Below, piece by piece: positions 37,084 to 44,817 of a stretch of DNA of 47,424 nt; position 1 is the stretch's first letter, and each line of letters begins with the position of its first letter. Under the pieces are notes generated by a model. That model saw only the letters and a program-made list of their open reading frames with translations. It had not been told where the DNA came from and ran no database searches. The position numbers were made by a program, and so were the translations under genes. Origin of the DNA: Prevotella sp. UBA4268 (lineage in GTDB: Bacteria; Bacteroidota; Bacteroidia; Bacteroidales; Bacteroidaceae); assembly GCA_002395135.1 (NCBI GenBank), contig DGWC01000066.1, forward strand, positions 1-47,424. The letters run 5' to 3'.

Positions 37084-37587
37084 ATGACCGTTAACATCAT
37101 TGCTGCCGTGGCCAAGAACCGCGCCATTGGCAAAGACAACAAACTGATATATTGGCTGCCCAACGACCTGAAGCGTTTCAAGGCACTAACCACCGGGCAT
37201 ACCATCGTAATGGGGCGGAAGACATTCGAAAGTCTGCCTAAAGGAGCCCTCCCTAATCGTCGTAACATTGTGCTTACCCGTTCTGCAAGGCAGTTTCCAG
37301 GGTGCGATTGCTATTCGTCGCTTGAGGAAGCGTTGCTTCATTGCGAACCAGACGAAGACGTGTTTATCATTGGCGGTGCTTCCGTTTATCGTCAGGCCCT
37401 CTCTCGCGCCGACCGTCTCTACATGACCGAAGTGGAAGATACGCCTTCTGAGGCAGATGCCTTCTTTCCTCCCTACGATGATTGGAAGAAGGTTAATGAG
37501 GAACATCATCCTGCAGACGAGAAGCATCTTTACGAGTATACTTTTGCTGATTACGTTAAAAACGTGGATGGCGAACCAAAGGAATAG
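37084..37587 (+). CDS. folA: Dihydrofolate reductase
   Basis: FolA reduces dihydrofolate to tetrahydrofolate with NADPH in the cytoplasm. The 167-residue protein has IIAAVAKNRAIGKDNKLIYW, LKRFKALTTGHTIVMGRKTF, ESLPKGALPNRRNIVLTR and FIIGGASVYRQAL in the expected order, with acidic Asp (near residue 27 in most DHFRs) replaced by the local KDNKLIYWLPNDL pattern, where Asp28 or the following Asp could serve. It is the third gene of a methyltransferase-thyA-folA run and ends at a strong terminator. Confidence 0.95.
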   Translation: MTVNIIAAVAKNRAIGKDNKLIYWLPNDLKRFKALTTGHTIVMGRKTFESLPKGALPNRRNIVLTRSARQFPGCDCYSSLEEALLHCEPDEDVFIIGGASVYRQALSRADRLYMTEVEDTPSEADAFFPPYDDWKKVNEEHHPADEKHLYEYTFADYVKNVDGEPKE

Positions 37588-37604
37588 ATGGTCTTTACGT
37601 CAAG

Positions 37605-37646
37605 AAAAAAGGAATGAGAAAACCGTTCTCATTCCTTTTTTCTTGT
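37605..37646 (+). terminator. Bidirectional terminator between folA and the Lrp gene
   Basis: Positions 37605-37620 pair perfectly with 37626-37641 around a 5-base loop. The A and T runs at both ends allow termination in both directions, serving folA and the convergent Lrp gene. Confidence 0.9.
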
Positions 37647-37664
37647 TTTTCCTCTCATCTTTTC

Positions 37665-38147
37665 TCATTCCTCGTCTTCTACAGGAATGCCGGCAATTGA
37701 CAACTGGCGGTCGAAAGCCGAGCCAAATGAGATGATGGTTTCGCTGCGGGCCAGTCCTAAAGGCTGAAGTTTGTCGTGGATGATATTCAGCAGATGATGA
37801 TTGTTCAACGCATATATCTTGATGAACATATCATAGTCGCCTGTCGTATAGTGGCATTCCACCACTTCCGGAATGTTGCGCAGTGCATCGACCACAGAGT
37901 CAAAATCTTCCGGATTCTTCAGATTCAGCCCTACGTAGGCACACGTTTCATACCCAACACGTTCTGGATCGATTACAAACTGCGAGCCTTTGAGAACGCC
38001 AAGATTGTTCAACTTCTGAATGCGCTGATGGATGGCAGCCCCGCTAACGTTACACACACGTGCCACTTCCAAGAATGGAATTCTGGCATCTTCGGCGATA
38101 AGCCTTAGAATTTTCTTGTCAAGTAAATCTAAACTGTGATGTGCCAT
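37665..38147 (-). CDS. Lrp/AsnC family transcriptional regulator
   Basis: Lrp/AsnC proteins bind DNA as multimers and respond to amino acids. I start at 38147 (MAHHSLDLLDKKILRLI) since the longer frame runs through the promoter at 38174-38205. The protein has 160 residues. An N-terminal helix-turn-helix spans about 8-55 (VARVCNVSGAAIHQRIQKL). The C-terminal RAM ligand domain has YVGLNLKN, VVECHYTTGDYDMFIKIYA and a terminal GSAFDRQLSI. It has its own strong promoter. The regulated genes are unknown; autoregulation would be typical of the family. Confidence 0.93.
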   Translation of the reverse strand: MAHHSLDLLDKKILRLIAEDARIPFLEVARVCNVSGAAIHQRIQKLNNLGVLKGSQFVIDPERVGYETCAYVGLNLKNPEDFDSVVDALRNIPEVVECHYTTGDYDMFIKIYALNNHHLLNIIHDKLQPLGLARSETIISFGSAFDRQLSIAGIPVEDEE

Positions 38148-38173
38148 TTTTATGTTTTTTCTGTTCCTATTTG

Positions 38174-38205
38174 CAAAGATAACATTTTTTTTCCAAAACA
38201 ACAAA
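38174..38205 (-). promoter_or_regulatory. Promoter of the Lrp-family gene
   Basis: On the minus strand, TTTG (38202-38205), 20 bases, and TATCTTTG (38174-38181) fit the consensus exactly. It fixes the start at 38147. Confidence 0.85.
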
Positions 38206-38252
38206 CAATTTTATATAAAAAAAGACACATTCTGTTGTAATTTATAAGTTGT

Positions 38253-38714
38253 TTATCTGTTAATTGCTGAATAATTAACAGTATAAGCCCTGGCTCGGCG
38301 CAGCATTTGTTTGACGTCGGTGATGGTTCCCATGTCGGTATTGCGGTCGGCTTTGATGCTTACGGTCATCTGCTGAGCATCCTCGGGAAGCATCGTTATG
38401 CGCTCTTGTTCAACGAATTCGCTGATTTCTTCCATGCGTGCGAATTTGTCGTTCAGTTGGATGCAAGTGGAGTCTCCATTTGTTTTGCCAAGCAAAGAGG
38501 TCAGGGGCTTTCCGATATAAATATGTGTAACGGCCGATTTCCGGGTGAGTTTGGTCAGTTCCGTGCCAGCCGGCACTTGGTAAGCCACCTTCAAAGGTAC
38601 GCTCCGCATGTGGGTAACAATCATGAAAAAAAACAACACTGTGAAGATCAGATCGGGCATGGAAGACATGTTCAATCCGGGTATTTCGTGGTGTCTGCGC
38701 TGGAACATGCTCAT
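38253..38714 (-). CDS. exbD: ExbD-like biopolymer transport protein (second copy)
   Basis: ExbD proteins form, with ExbB, the proton-driven motor that energises TonB. This 153-residue protein has a short cytoplasmic N-terminus, one membrane segment (about 19-36, SMPDLIFTVLFFFMIVTHM) containing the conserved membrane Asp, and a periplasmic domain ending with TDMGTITDVKQMLRRA. It overlaps the previous exbD by four bases (ATGA type), so translation is probably coupled. The last codons lie in an inverted repeat (38257-38281) that may help termination. Confidence 0.9.
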   Translation of the reverse strand: MSMFQRRHHEIPGLNMSSMPDLIFTVLFFFMIVTHMRSVPLKVAYQVPAGTELTKLTRKSAVTHIYIGKPLTSLLGKTNGDSTCIQLNDKFARMEEISEFVEQERITMLPEDAQQMTVSIKADRNTDMGTITDVKQMLRRARAYTVNYSAINR

Positions 38715-39256
38715 TCTGTGCCTCCTTTCTGCTCACCCCTGAGCGCCGTGTGATACACTTCGGCAATGCGTTGAGGGAAATCTGAGATTACTTGTTGCCG
38801 TTCATTCTCCGAGCAAGCATCCAAGACATGTCCGAACCGCTTCTTTGCGAGCGCGTCTCTCACAGAATGGTATGCGGCCACCACCTCGTTTTGCATGTTG
38901 AAATAGGCATCATAACTGGCCTTCCTGTCCACATCTACAGAGATGACATGCTCTGCCGGATTCTTGCAGGCAGAGAGAAACCCTTCTGCCACCTTTCTGA
39001 GTGATGCCAATTCCACTGGGTTTTCGTCAACAAGCAGGCTCCCGTCTTCTTTCATAACGATGCGCATTACATTCTCTCGTGCTACGTCGGTCACCGTGAT
39101 TTCTTTCTTGTTGTCCTCTGGAGGCAGTTGACGGGTAATGCCCTTGTCAATGTCCATCGATGTGGTGACAAGAAAGAAGATCAGTAGCATGAATGAAATA
39201 TCCGCTGTCGAAGTGGTGTTCAGCACTGGAATGGTGCGCCTGTTTTGTCTGAACAT
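38711..39256 (-). CDS. exbD: ExbD-like biopolymer transport protein (first copy)
   Basis: This 181-residue protein starts MFRQNRRTIPVLNTTSTADI and has one membrane segment (about 19-37) with the conserved Asp in TADISFMLLIFFLVT. Its periplasmic part is longer than in the second copy and contains SVDVDRKASYDAYFNMQNEV. Two consecutive ExbD genes after ExbB are common in Bacteroidota and may build hetero-oligomeric motor complexes. It lies 9 bases after the small membrane-protein gene and overlaps the next exbD by four bases. Confidence 0.9.
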   Translation of the reverse strand: MFRQNRRTIPVLNTTSTADISFMLLIFFLVTTSMDIDKGITRQLPPEDNKKEITVTDVARENVMRIVMKEDGSLLVDENPVELASLRKVAEGFLSACKNPAEHVISVDVDRKASYDAYFNMQNEVVAAYHSVRDALAKKRFGHVLDACSENERQQVISDFPQRIAEVYHTALRGEQKGGTE

Positions 39257-39265
39257 ACGGTTTCT

Positions 39266-39655
39266 TTATGAGTTAGATGCTTCTGGTTTGGAGACTTTTG
39301 AATTGCGTCTGCAATAGCCGGATATAGAGAAGACGATGCCAATGACTGCTATCACCAGCAAAATGAGTGAGGTATTGATGAGCATGTCGGATGTTTTCAG
39401 CCAGAACCGCTGTGCATATTCAGTGCCGTTCACGTGCATGGGCGCTGCTGATCCGCTCAGGAAGGTAACCAGCAGACTGACCACCAACAGCACAACGGTG
39501 GCTCCGGCAATCTTTCTTGCCGGAATGTGGTTGTCGTTGCTGGCCATGCCGTTGCGCATGCGCAGTGCTTTAACTGCCGACCAAGCAATGGCTGCCACGG
39601 CGGCCAGGATGGCGGCATACATCAATGCCAGTTCTATGTCGATAATCCTGCTCAT
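39266..39655 (-). CDS. Small three-helix membrane protein in the ExbB/ExbD operon
   Basis: This 129-residue protein starts at MSRIIDIELALMYAAILAAV; the longer frame adds a polar extension that overlaps exbB. It has three predicted membrane segments: about 9-28, 49-70 and 93-115. It ends with a polar, Ser/Lys-rich tail. I do not recognise a family. Its place between exbB and two exbD genes, with gaps of about 10 bases, suggests a subunit or assembly factor of this motor, but that is inference. Confidence 0.75.
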   Translation of the reverse strand: MSRIIDIELALMYAAILAAVAAIAWSAVKALRMRNGMASNDNHIPARKIAGATVVLLVVSLLVTFLSGSAAPMHVNGTEYAQRFWLKTSDMLINTSLILLVIAVIGIVFSISGYCRRNSKVSKPEASNS

Positions 39656-39668
39656 CGTTCTTGTCTTT

Positions 39669-40541
39669 TTATGGTTGCTTGTTGTGCTTATAAGCCACAA
39701 TCATGTCGAGCATGGAGATGGCTGATTCCTCCATCTGACTGGTCAGATGCTCAATCTTTGAGAGGATATAATTATAGAACACCTGCAATATCAAGGCCAC
39801 GATGATACCGAATATGGTGGTGATCAGTGCCACTTTCATACCGTCGGCCACGATGGTGGGACTGATGTCGCCAGCCTGCTGAATGCGGTCGAAGGCCATT
39901 ACCATGCCAATCACTGTGCCCAGGAATCCCAGCGAAGGAGCCATGGCGATGAAGAGTGTAATCCATGAGCACCCCTTTTCCATGTTTGCCTGCTGCACGG
40001 CACCATATCCGGCAATGCTTCGCTCAATGTCGTCCATGGGCTCGTCGATGCGAAGCAGACCCTGATAGCAGATGGAGGCCACCGGCCCGCGGGTCTCCCT
40101 GCACAGTTTCTTCGCTTCTTCCACGTTGCCATCCATCAGCACTTTCTCCACGTCGGCCACCAGTTTCTTGGCATTGATTTCGCATAGGCTCAGGTAAATG
40201 ATGCGCTCTATGCAGAACGCAAGGCCCAGCACCAGGGTGAGAGCCACCAGCGACATGAAGGCCGGATTGCCTTCCACGAATTTCGTTTTCAACTGACTGT
40301 GCAGCCCTGCGCTCTCTTCAATGCTCACCTCATCACCGTTATCGGCATTGGGCAGCGTCACATTCATGCTGGCTGCCATAGAGTCGAGCATGGCCGAATC
40401 GGCCTTTGCTTCCACGGAGTCGTGCTTTACGGTTGGCGCGGCCTTTGCTTGCGTGCTGTTTTGAGCCATTACGGGCATGGCTGCCAAGAGTAAGAGTAGA
40501 AACGAAATGATGGATTTTCTAAACAGATGATTCTTCTTCAT
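39669..40541 (-). CDS. exbB: ExbB/TolQ/MotA-family proton channel protein
   Basis: This inner-membrane protein forms the proton-channel part of the Ton motor. The start at 40541 (MKKNHLFRKSIISFLLLLLA) is chosen because the longer frame would run back through tRNA-Ser. The 290-residue protein has an N-terminal signal-like segment and a periplasmic extension before the core, as is usual in Bacteroidota. Core helices start near 100 (FMSLVALTLVLGLAFCIERI), with the two channel helices in ITLFIAMAPSLGFLGTVIGM and ALITTIFGIIVALILQVFYN. It heads the operon with the small membrane protein and two exbD genes, and probably works with TonB at 25033. Confidence 0.92.
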   Translation of the reverse strand: MKKNHLFRKSIISFLLLLLAAMPVMAQNSTQAKAAPTVKHDSVEAKADSAMLDSMAASMNVTLPNADNGDEVSIEESAGLHSQLKTKFVEGNPAFMSLVALTLVLGLAFCIERIIYLSLCEINAKKLVADVEKVLMDGNVEEAKKLCRETRGPVASICYQGLLRIDEPMDDIERSIAGYGAVQQANMEKGCSWITLFIAMAPSLGFLGTVIGMVMAFDRIQQAGDISPTIVADGMKVALITTIFGIIVALILQVFYNYILSKIEHLTSQMEESAISMLDMIVAYKHNKQP

Positions 40542-40603
40542 AAACAATCGGAGTTTCAACGTGCATTTCCTCAATACGGGAACATGGAATAAAAACCAAG
40601 GCG

Positions 40604-40691
40604 CGGAGAGACCGGGATTCGAACCCGGGATACCCTTTAGGGGTATACACGCTTTCCAGGCGTGCCTCTTCAGCCACTCGAGCATCTCTCC
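40604..40691 (-). tRNA. tRNA-Ser (anticodon GGA)
   Basis: A full tRNA cloverleaf of 88 bases can be folded on the minus strand. The acceptor GGAGAGA pairs with TCTCTCC (the 3' strand, 40605-40611 on the plus strand). The anticodon arm CACGC-CTGGAAA-GCGTG presents GGA, which reads UCC and UCU. A long variable arm (TATACCC/GGGTAT-type) marks it as class II serine. The T loop is GTTCGAATCC. Discriminator G is at 40604, and CCA is not encoded. It lies 63 bases upstream of exbB, in the same direction. Confidence 0.97.
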
Positions 40692-40709
40692 TTGTGTCTT
40701 GAACGGCTG

Positions 40710-40717
40710 CAAAGGTA
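40710..40717 (-). promoter_or_regulatory. Promoter -7 box of tRNA-Ser and possibly exbB
   Basis: TACCTTTG on the minus strand fits the -7 consensus 18 bases before the tRNA. No clear second promoter lies between the tRNA and exbB, so read-through from this promoter is plausible. Confidence 0.5.
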
Positions 40718-40807
40718 CTCTTTACTTTCCGATTTTCAGCACCTTTTTATATTAAATAATCTTAAGCAATTGTTTTTTTCGTGCCTTTGTAGCCTTTCCG
40801 CCAGTCT

Positions 40808-41797
40808 TTACCAGTATTTCCACGTGTTGGTCTCGCCCATGTATTCTACGTTGACTTGTTGGTTGCTCATCCATGCTTTCACCTCATCAGAGGTGCCTTC
40901 CAGACTGTCTTCGACGGTTATGTTGATACACCCCTCGTTCCAGAAGGTGAGGAAATGATAGTTGACCTCCTTCCACATTACGAGTCCGAAGAATGCCGGA
41001 TGGGGTTGCACCGTGTAGTTGTGGTCCACATAGAACATACTGAGTGGCTTTTCTGTTTGGTAGTGCATGCGCATCTTGGGTTCTGCCACGCTTTCCATAT
41101 CGCCCGTACCTTTTATATTGAAGGTTGTCCATGACAGACTCTTGTCTGATGACAATTGCTCGTCGATGTCAATGGAAAAATCGTTGTCAATGCTGATAAA
41201 GGACTCGGCATAATTACCGAGTTCTTCGCTGCTGAGAGCCTTGTCAGCCTCTCTGAAATAGAACATACATTTGGGAGTGCCACTGGCTTTCACCGTCCAT
41301 TGGTTGTCTGCCGTTGCGGTAATCTGATAATTGCATAGCAGCGTGTCGGCCAGGGTGTTGCGCGATGACCGTTTTTCGTTCACGGTAGCGGTGACGTTCC
41401 ATTGCGTACCTGCTTGGGTGAGCGACTGCTGTGCCTCATCAGCATCGATGCAGATGAGGTATTCGGCCGTTTGCCCATCCATTGGGAAGTTGCGCATCAC
41501 GTAGCGTTGCTTCCCGCTGTATATGTCTTTTTCCTTGACGATTTTCACATGTTCAAAGTAGAGACGGTCAATCGAGTCGCGCCCCTCAGTAGTCTCCTGC
41601 CTGACATATTTGTTGAAATAGTATACCAGCGCCAGCACGTCGGTGTGTTTGTTCAGGCTTTCCTTCACATAGTCGTAGGCCTTTTTCCCAGCCTGTGTGT
41701 CGCTGTTTGCCTCCCAGTCGTCATCCCAATCGCATGTCATGGCGGATGTGAGGATGGTGAGGCAGCATATCATCATGTAAACCAGTTGCTTTTTCAT
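40808..41797 (-). CDS. Probable surface lipoprotein, function unknown
   Basis: This 329-residue protein has a signal peptide ending in TILTSAMTC, so the mature start would be Cys22. This lipobox is somewhat degenerate. The next residues, DWDDDWE, are strongly acidic, like the lipoprotein export signals described in Bacteroidota for transfer to the cell surface. The body has no recognised domain; segments such as MHYQTEKPLSMFYVDHN and FFGLVMWKEVNYHFLTFW suggest a beta-rich fold. It starts 27 bases after the barrel-protein gene, so the pair are probably co-transcribed and may act together in the outer membrane. Confidence 0.7.
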   Translation of the reverse strand: MKKQLVYMMICCLTILTSAMTCDWDDDWEANSDTQAGKKAYDYVKESLNKHTDVLALVYYFNKYVRQETTEGRDSIDRLYFEHVKIVKEKDIYSGKQRYVMRNFPMDGQTAEYLICIDADEAQQSLTQAGTQWNVTATVNEKRSSRNTLADTLLCNYQITATADNQWTVKASGTPKCMFYFREADKALSSEELGNYAESFISIDNDFSIDIDEQLSSDKSLSWTTFNIKGTGDMESVAEPKMRMHYQTEKPLSMFYVDHNYTVQPHPAFFGLVMWKEVNYHFLTFWNEGCINITVEDSLEGTSDEVKAWMSNQQVNVEYMGETNTWKYW

Positions 41798-41824
41798 GTG
41801 TCTCAGTATTTTTCTTGTTTGTCG

Positions 41825-42610
41825 TTAAAATATTCTCATGGGCTTCCCGTTGCGTGGGTTCACGCCGTGCTTGTATGGCTGTTTGCTGTCGTAGTCCTTG
41901 TATTTTTGCCTTGCCGTATGCGGTATGTCGTTCTGGAGTTTGATGCCGATGCCGCAGCGAAAGAATCCGAGGTCGCCCACACCCAGTTCGCAGAACAGGC
42001 TGCTGTTGCTGCTCATCCACATCGACATACCTATATATGTGAACTGAATGGCACCTTTCACCCGATGGTGGTATTGCGTTTCGTTGCTGCGCTTGCTTCT
42101 GTCCATACTCACGCCTGCTGCCGCTTCGGTATACAGGCGCAAACGGCTGCGCGTGGTGTAATAGTATCTCACCGACGGCATGAGCACGATGCTGTTTCTC
42201 ACCATCTTCTTCACCGTCTCGTTATTTGCCTTTGTCAGTAGTGCCGACTGGCGCGGATGATAGCCAGCCATGATGCCTGTATACCAGTGTTTAGACCATC
42301 CGTAGCGGTAACTCAGTGCGTAACTGCCCTGATAGTGGTCTTCTTGGCGGGCATATTTTAGCCGGTTGTAGCGCTCCATAGGTGACAACTCGCTGTAGTA
42401 TTCTTTTCCAAACATCAGCCGGTCATTGTTGTTGAAGTCGTTGTCGATGCATCCCGTTCCGATGCTCAAGTCGATTTCATGCCTTGGAAAACAGACTTCT
42501 TCCTCCAGCCATTTGAATCCAGTTGCATCGATGATCTCTTCCTGTTGCGCATGTGCAGTTGCCGAAATGGCAAGCATGGACAGGAATAACCAAGTCTTTT
42601 TCATCTTCAC
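41825..42610 (-). CDS. Outer-membrane beta-barrel protein, function unknown
   Basis: This 261-residue protein has a signal peptide (KKTWLFLSMLAISATAHA, cleaved before QQEE). Alternating aromatic strands follow, for example GSYALSYRYGWSKHWYTGIM, VLMPSVRYYYTTRSRLRLY and ELGVGDLGFFRCGIGIKL, typical of an 8-10 strand barrel. It ends in KPMRIF, whose final Phe fits a barrel signal. I cannot assign a specific family. It is the first gene of a pair with the lipoprotein at 40808-41797. No promoter consensus is evident upstream. Confidence 0.72.
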   Translation of the reverse strand: MKMKKTWLFLSMLAISATAHAQQEEIIDATGFKWLEEEVCFPRHEIDLSIGTGCIDNDFNNNDRLMFGKEYYSELSPMERYNRLKYARQEDHYQGSYALSYRYGWSKHWYTGIMAGYHPRQSALLTKANNETVKKMVRNSIVLMPSVRYYYTTRSRLRLYTEAAAGVSMDRSKRSNETQYHHRVKGAIQFTYIGMSMWMSSNSSLFCELGVGDLGFFRCGIGIKLQNDIPHTARQKYKDYDSKQPYKHGVNPRNGKPMRIF

Positions 42611-43020
42611 TCGTTTTTAATTGATTAAAGGTTTTCGCCCATTTAAACGCGCCCTTTGAATGAATCTTGCACGCAGAAAGTGTGTTTTTCTCGTGAAAAC
42701 TAACTTTTTTAGCATGAGTTCGAGAGGTAAGTCGCAGCAAAGAGCCATTTTTTTTCGCTGATGTCAAGACTCACTGACGTCTTTTCGTGCGGCCATTCAT
42801 GATAAGGCAGGACCGGCGAAACCGAGCGGTTCTTGTGCATGAAATTGTCATGGAAATTCTGAATTAATGGCTCTCATACGGCCAGTGGTGGCCACGGACA
42901 ATCAATTGGGCGCGAAATACGCGAATTATAGAACTCTTCATATAACTCGTTGATTAATAATTGATTATGGCGGAAGCAGTTTTTCCATGGACGAGGAAAT
43001 CAGGTTTTTGCTGGAAAAAA

Positions 43021-43130
43021 CATAGGTTTTGGGTTGCAAAAACATAGTTTTTGAGGTGCAAAACCATAGTTATTGGGCAGTGAAACCATAGTTTTTGAAG
43101 GGTAAAAGCATAGGTTTTGCATGGCGAAAT
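43021..43130. repeat. 22-bp-period tandem array, five units plus degenerate flank
   Basis: Five consecutive units of exactly 22 bases start at 43021, 43043, 43065, 43087 and 43109. Each begins CATAG and has a run of T, then G, then an A-rich end. The best unit (43043) holds the dyad TTTTG-AGGTG-CAAAA (15 nt) plus a 7-nt spacer. A related but degenerate unit precedes it (42999-43020). Fixed positions are the CATAG, the TTTTG and the final AAA; the middle varies. Confidence 0.85.
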
Positions 43131-43355
43131 GTGCTTCGCGGTAATGATTCTTTACGTTTCCGCGTTTGTAATGTTCATTTTTCACAAAATCCGTTTCTAT
43201 TTCGAAGAAAAACACCGACATGGTTTTGTCGCGTTTTTTTCGAATCATCAGCCTGCATCTCAATGGCGGCCTCAGTCGGTCGGTATCAGCATTGGTGGCA
43301 TGAAAAAGCATGAGCCGAAGACACAATCCGAGAGATGGTTGGTCTTGGCTTTCAC

Positions 43356-43545
43356 ATATTATAACTCAAGTTTCTGAAGTAGTTAAGTAGTCAGTAGTTA
43401 AGTAGTTAAAGCCAAATGTCTGGAGACAAAATATCAGCAAACCAAGTAATGGCTTCACTACTGACCGAAGGACGAGCGAAGCGATCACTACTTAACTTCT
43501 AAACTACAAAGAAGTTGAGCGAATGCGAAACTTGAATTATAATAT
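43356..43545. repeat. 190-bp foldback (MITE-like) element with 19-bp terminal inverted repeats
   Basis: The first 19 bases (43356-43374, ending CTCAAGTTTC) are the reverse complement of 43527-43545 with one mismatch. Inside, GTCAGTAGT pairs with ACTACTGAC and GTTAAGTAGT with ACTACTTAAC, so most of the element can fold into one long stem. Positions 43364-43432 recur at 5058-5126 with one change. It has no coding capacity and lies about 100 bases upstream of the lipoprotein-sigma operon. Confidence 0.85.
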
Positions 43546-43644
43546 ATGCACGTGAAAGAAGTTTTTTGAAAAAAGTGTGAAAACTGATGCAAGTTTTTCC
43601 CTGCTTTTGCGTTTAGATGATAGAAAATGTAAAAAACAAGAGGA

Positions 43645-44229
43645 ATGAAGACATGCTCTAAACTGATACTGGCTTTGATGGCTGCGGTTTTCATCATCGC
43701 GGGTTGCGCGGTTGAAGACGACGACAACGGCTATGATCCGGTTGCAGATTATACAACGAATAACAATTCCGGCAGCCATATCTATCGCGGAGTATGGTCG
43801 GTTGACGGCGTGTTGGCCGACAGTTGCGTGGTAGAAATCCGCGGTGCGGGGCAGGTGGAGTTTAATCCGATGCCGTGGCAGGCACTGTTGAGGCAGACTG
43901 AAATGAGGGAAAATGTTGGTTCCAAGACTAGTCCGGTGAAACTCGTAGGTGCCGCATCAGCATCCTTTGCATACATGCCCACGGGCTACAGCGCCAACGT
44001 GTCGTATTACAACATGGAGGCTCAAGACTTTGACTTTGAGTGCACGCTGCAGGGGATTACCCACCAGATGCATGTGAAGATAAGCGGAATGCCGGTGCTG
44101 GTGGCCGACTATCAGAAAGGCACGGTAACGGCCAAGTTCACCGTGAAGGATATATATGACGGAGAACAGAGTATAATGGCTTCGGGCAAAGAGCCGATAT
44201 CTATTACGTTTCAGGCGAATATGAAATAA
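43645..44229 (+). CDS. Lipoprotein of the ECF sigma operon, function unknown
   Basis: This 194-residue protein has a lipoprotein signal peptide (MKTCSKLILALMAAVFIIAG, then Cys21). The acidic AVEDDDN right after the Cys resembles a surface-export signal. The rest appears beta-rich with no domain I recognise; the pattern SHIYRGVWSVDGVLADSCVV and the late KGTVTAKFTVKDIYD suggest a DUF-type calycin or Ig-like fold, but I cannot confirm that. Only three bases separate its stop from the sigma-factor start, so the three genes form an operon. A sensory or target role linked to the sigma system is inference. Confidence 0.75.
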   Translation: MKTCSKLILALMAAVFIIAGCAVEDDDNGYDPVADYTTNNNSGSHIYRGVWSVDGVLADSCVVEIRGAGQVEFNPMPWQALLRQTEMRENVGSKTSPVKLVGAASASFAYMPTGYSANVSYYNMEAQDFDFECTLQGITHQMHVKISGMPVLVADYQKGTVTAKFTVKDIYDGEQSIMASGKEPISITFQANMK

Positions 44230-44232
44230 TAA

Positions 44233-44817
44233 GTGGGCACAGAACAGCAACTATTAAACGACATACAACTCGGCGCAAGAGGGGCGCGGCGGCAACTCTA
44301 CGACCGTTATGCAGGATACTTGATGGCAGTCTGCATGCGCTACCTGGCCAATCGCGAAGCGGCGCAGGATGTGTTGCAGGAGAGTTTTATCAAGATATTC
44401 ACCTCAATCAGTCGTTTCAACTACCGCGGCGAAGGGTCGCTTAAAGCCTGGCTGACGCGCCTGACGGCCAACGAATCGGTGAACTGGTTGCGCAAGGAGC
44501 ATAGCAAGAACGAATGGACAGGGCTGATGGAGGAGGAGAGCAGCGGGTTCTTGGCGGCCGACGAGGAGGCTTTTGCAGCCGGTGATGCCGAACCTGATGT
44601 GGGAAATCTGTCGATGGCCGAACTGCAACGGCTGATTGAAGAGTTGCCTGCGGGCTATAGGGCGGTGTTCAACATGTTCGTCTTCGAGCAGCGAAGCCAC
44701 AAAGAGATAGCCGCCCTGCTGGGAATCAAGGAGAATACGTCGGCATCGCAGTTGCTCAGAGCGAAGAAAACGCTTGCCAGAAAGATAGAAGAACTGATAA
44801 AACAAAAAAGAAAATGA
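44233..44817 (+). CDS. ECF-type RNA polymerase sigma factor, GTG start
   Basis: ECF sigma factors direct RNA polymerase to stress or envelope promoters. The 194-residue protein has a sigma-2 region (about 18-85: LYDRYAGYLMAVCMRYLANR, ESFIKIF, GSLKAWLTRLTANESVNWLR) and a sigma-4 region (about 125-180: LIEELPAGYRAVFNMFVFEQ, SHKEIAALLGI). The start must be GTG at 44233 because an in-frame TAA immediately precedes it and the first in-frame ATG would cut into sigma-2. The 3' end overlaps the anti-sigma gene by four bases (ATGA), a sign of translational coupling. Confidence 0.93.
   Translation: MGTEQQLLNDIQLGARGARRQLYDRYAGYLMAVCMRYLANREAAQDVLQESFIKIFTSISRFNYRGEGSLKAWLTRLTANESVNWLRKEHSKNEWTGLMEEESSGFLAADEEAFAAGDAEPDVGNLSMAELQRLIEELPAGYRAVFNMFVFEQRSHKEIAALLGIKENTSASQLLRAKKTLARKIEELIKQKRK

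Larger units (their letters stand above)
42611..43644. other. 1-kb non-coding region rich in repeats
   Basis: There is no convincing gene in this kilobase. It contains small hairpins (GGCCA-GTGG-TGGCC at 42880-42893; GATGTCA/TGACGTC near 42763-42784), AATCAATT/AATTGATT inverted words near 42900-42970, the 22-bp repeat array, and the 190-bp foldback element. Open frames here are short, of unusual composition and repeat-derived. No clear promoter box precedes the lipoprotein gene at 43645. Confidence 0.6.

Noticed and set aside
40542..40712. N-terminal extension of exbB
   Set aside because: The upstream codons are the tRNA-Ser gene read as protein; the signal-like MKKNHLF start at 40541 is far better.
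43000..43377. Open frames on both strands over the 22-bp array and its right flank (108 and 86 codons)
   Set aside because: They arise from the repeat itself or end inside the foldback element, lack plausible start signals, and show no protein-like pattern.
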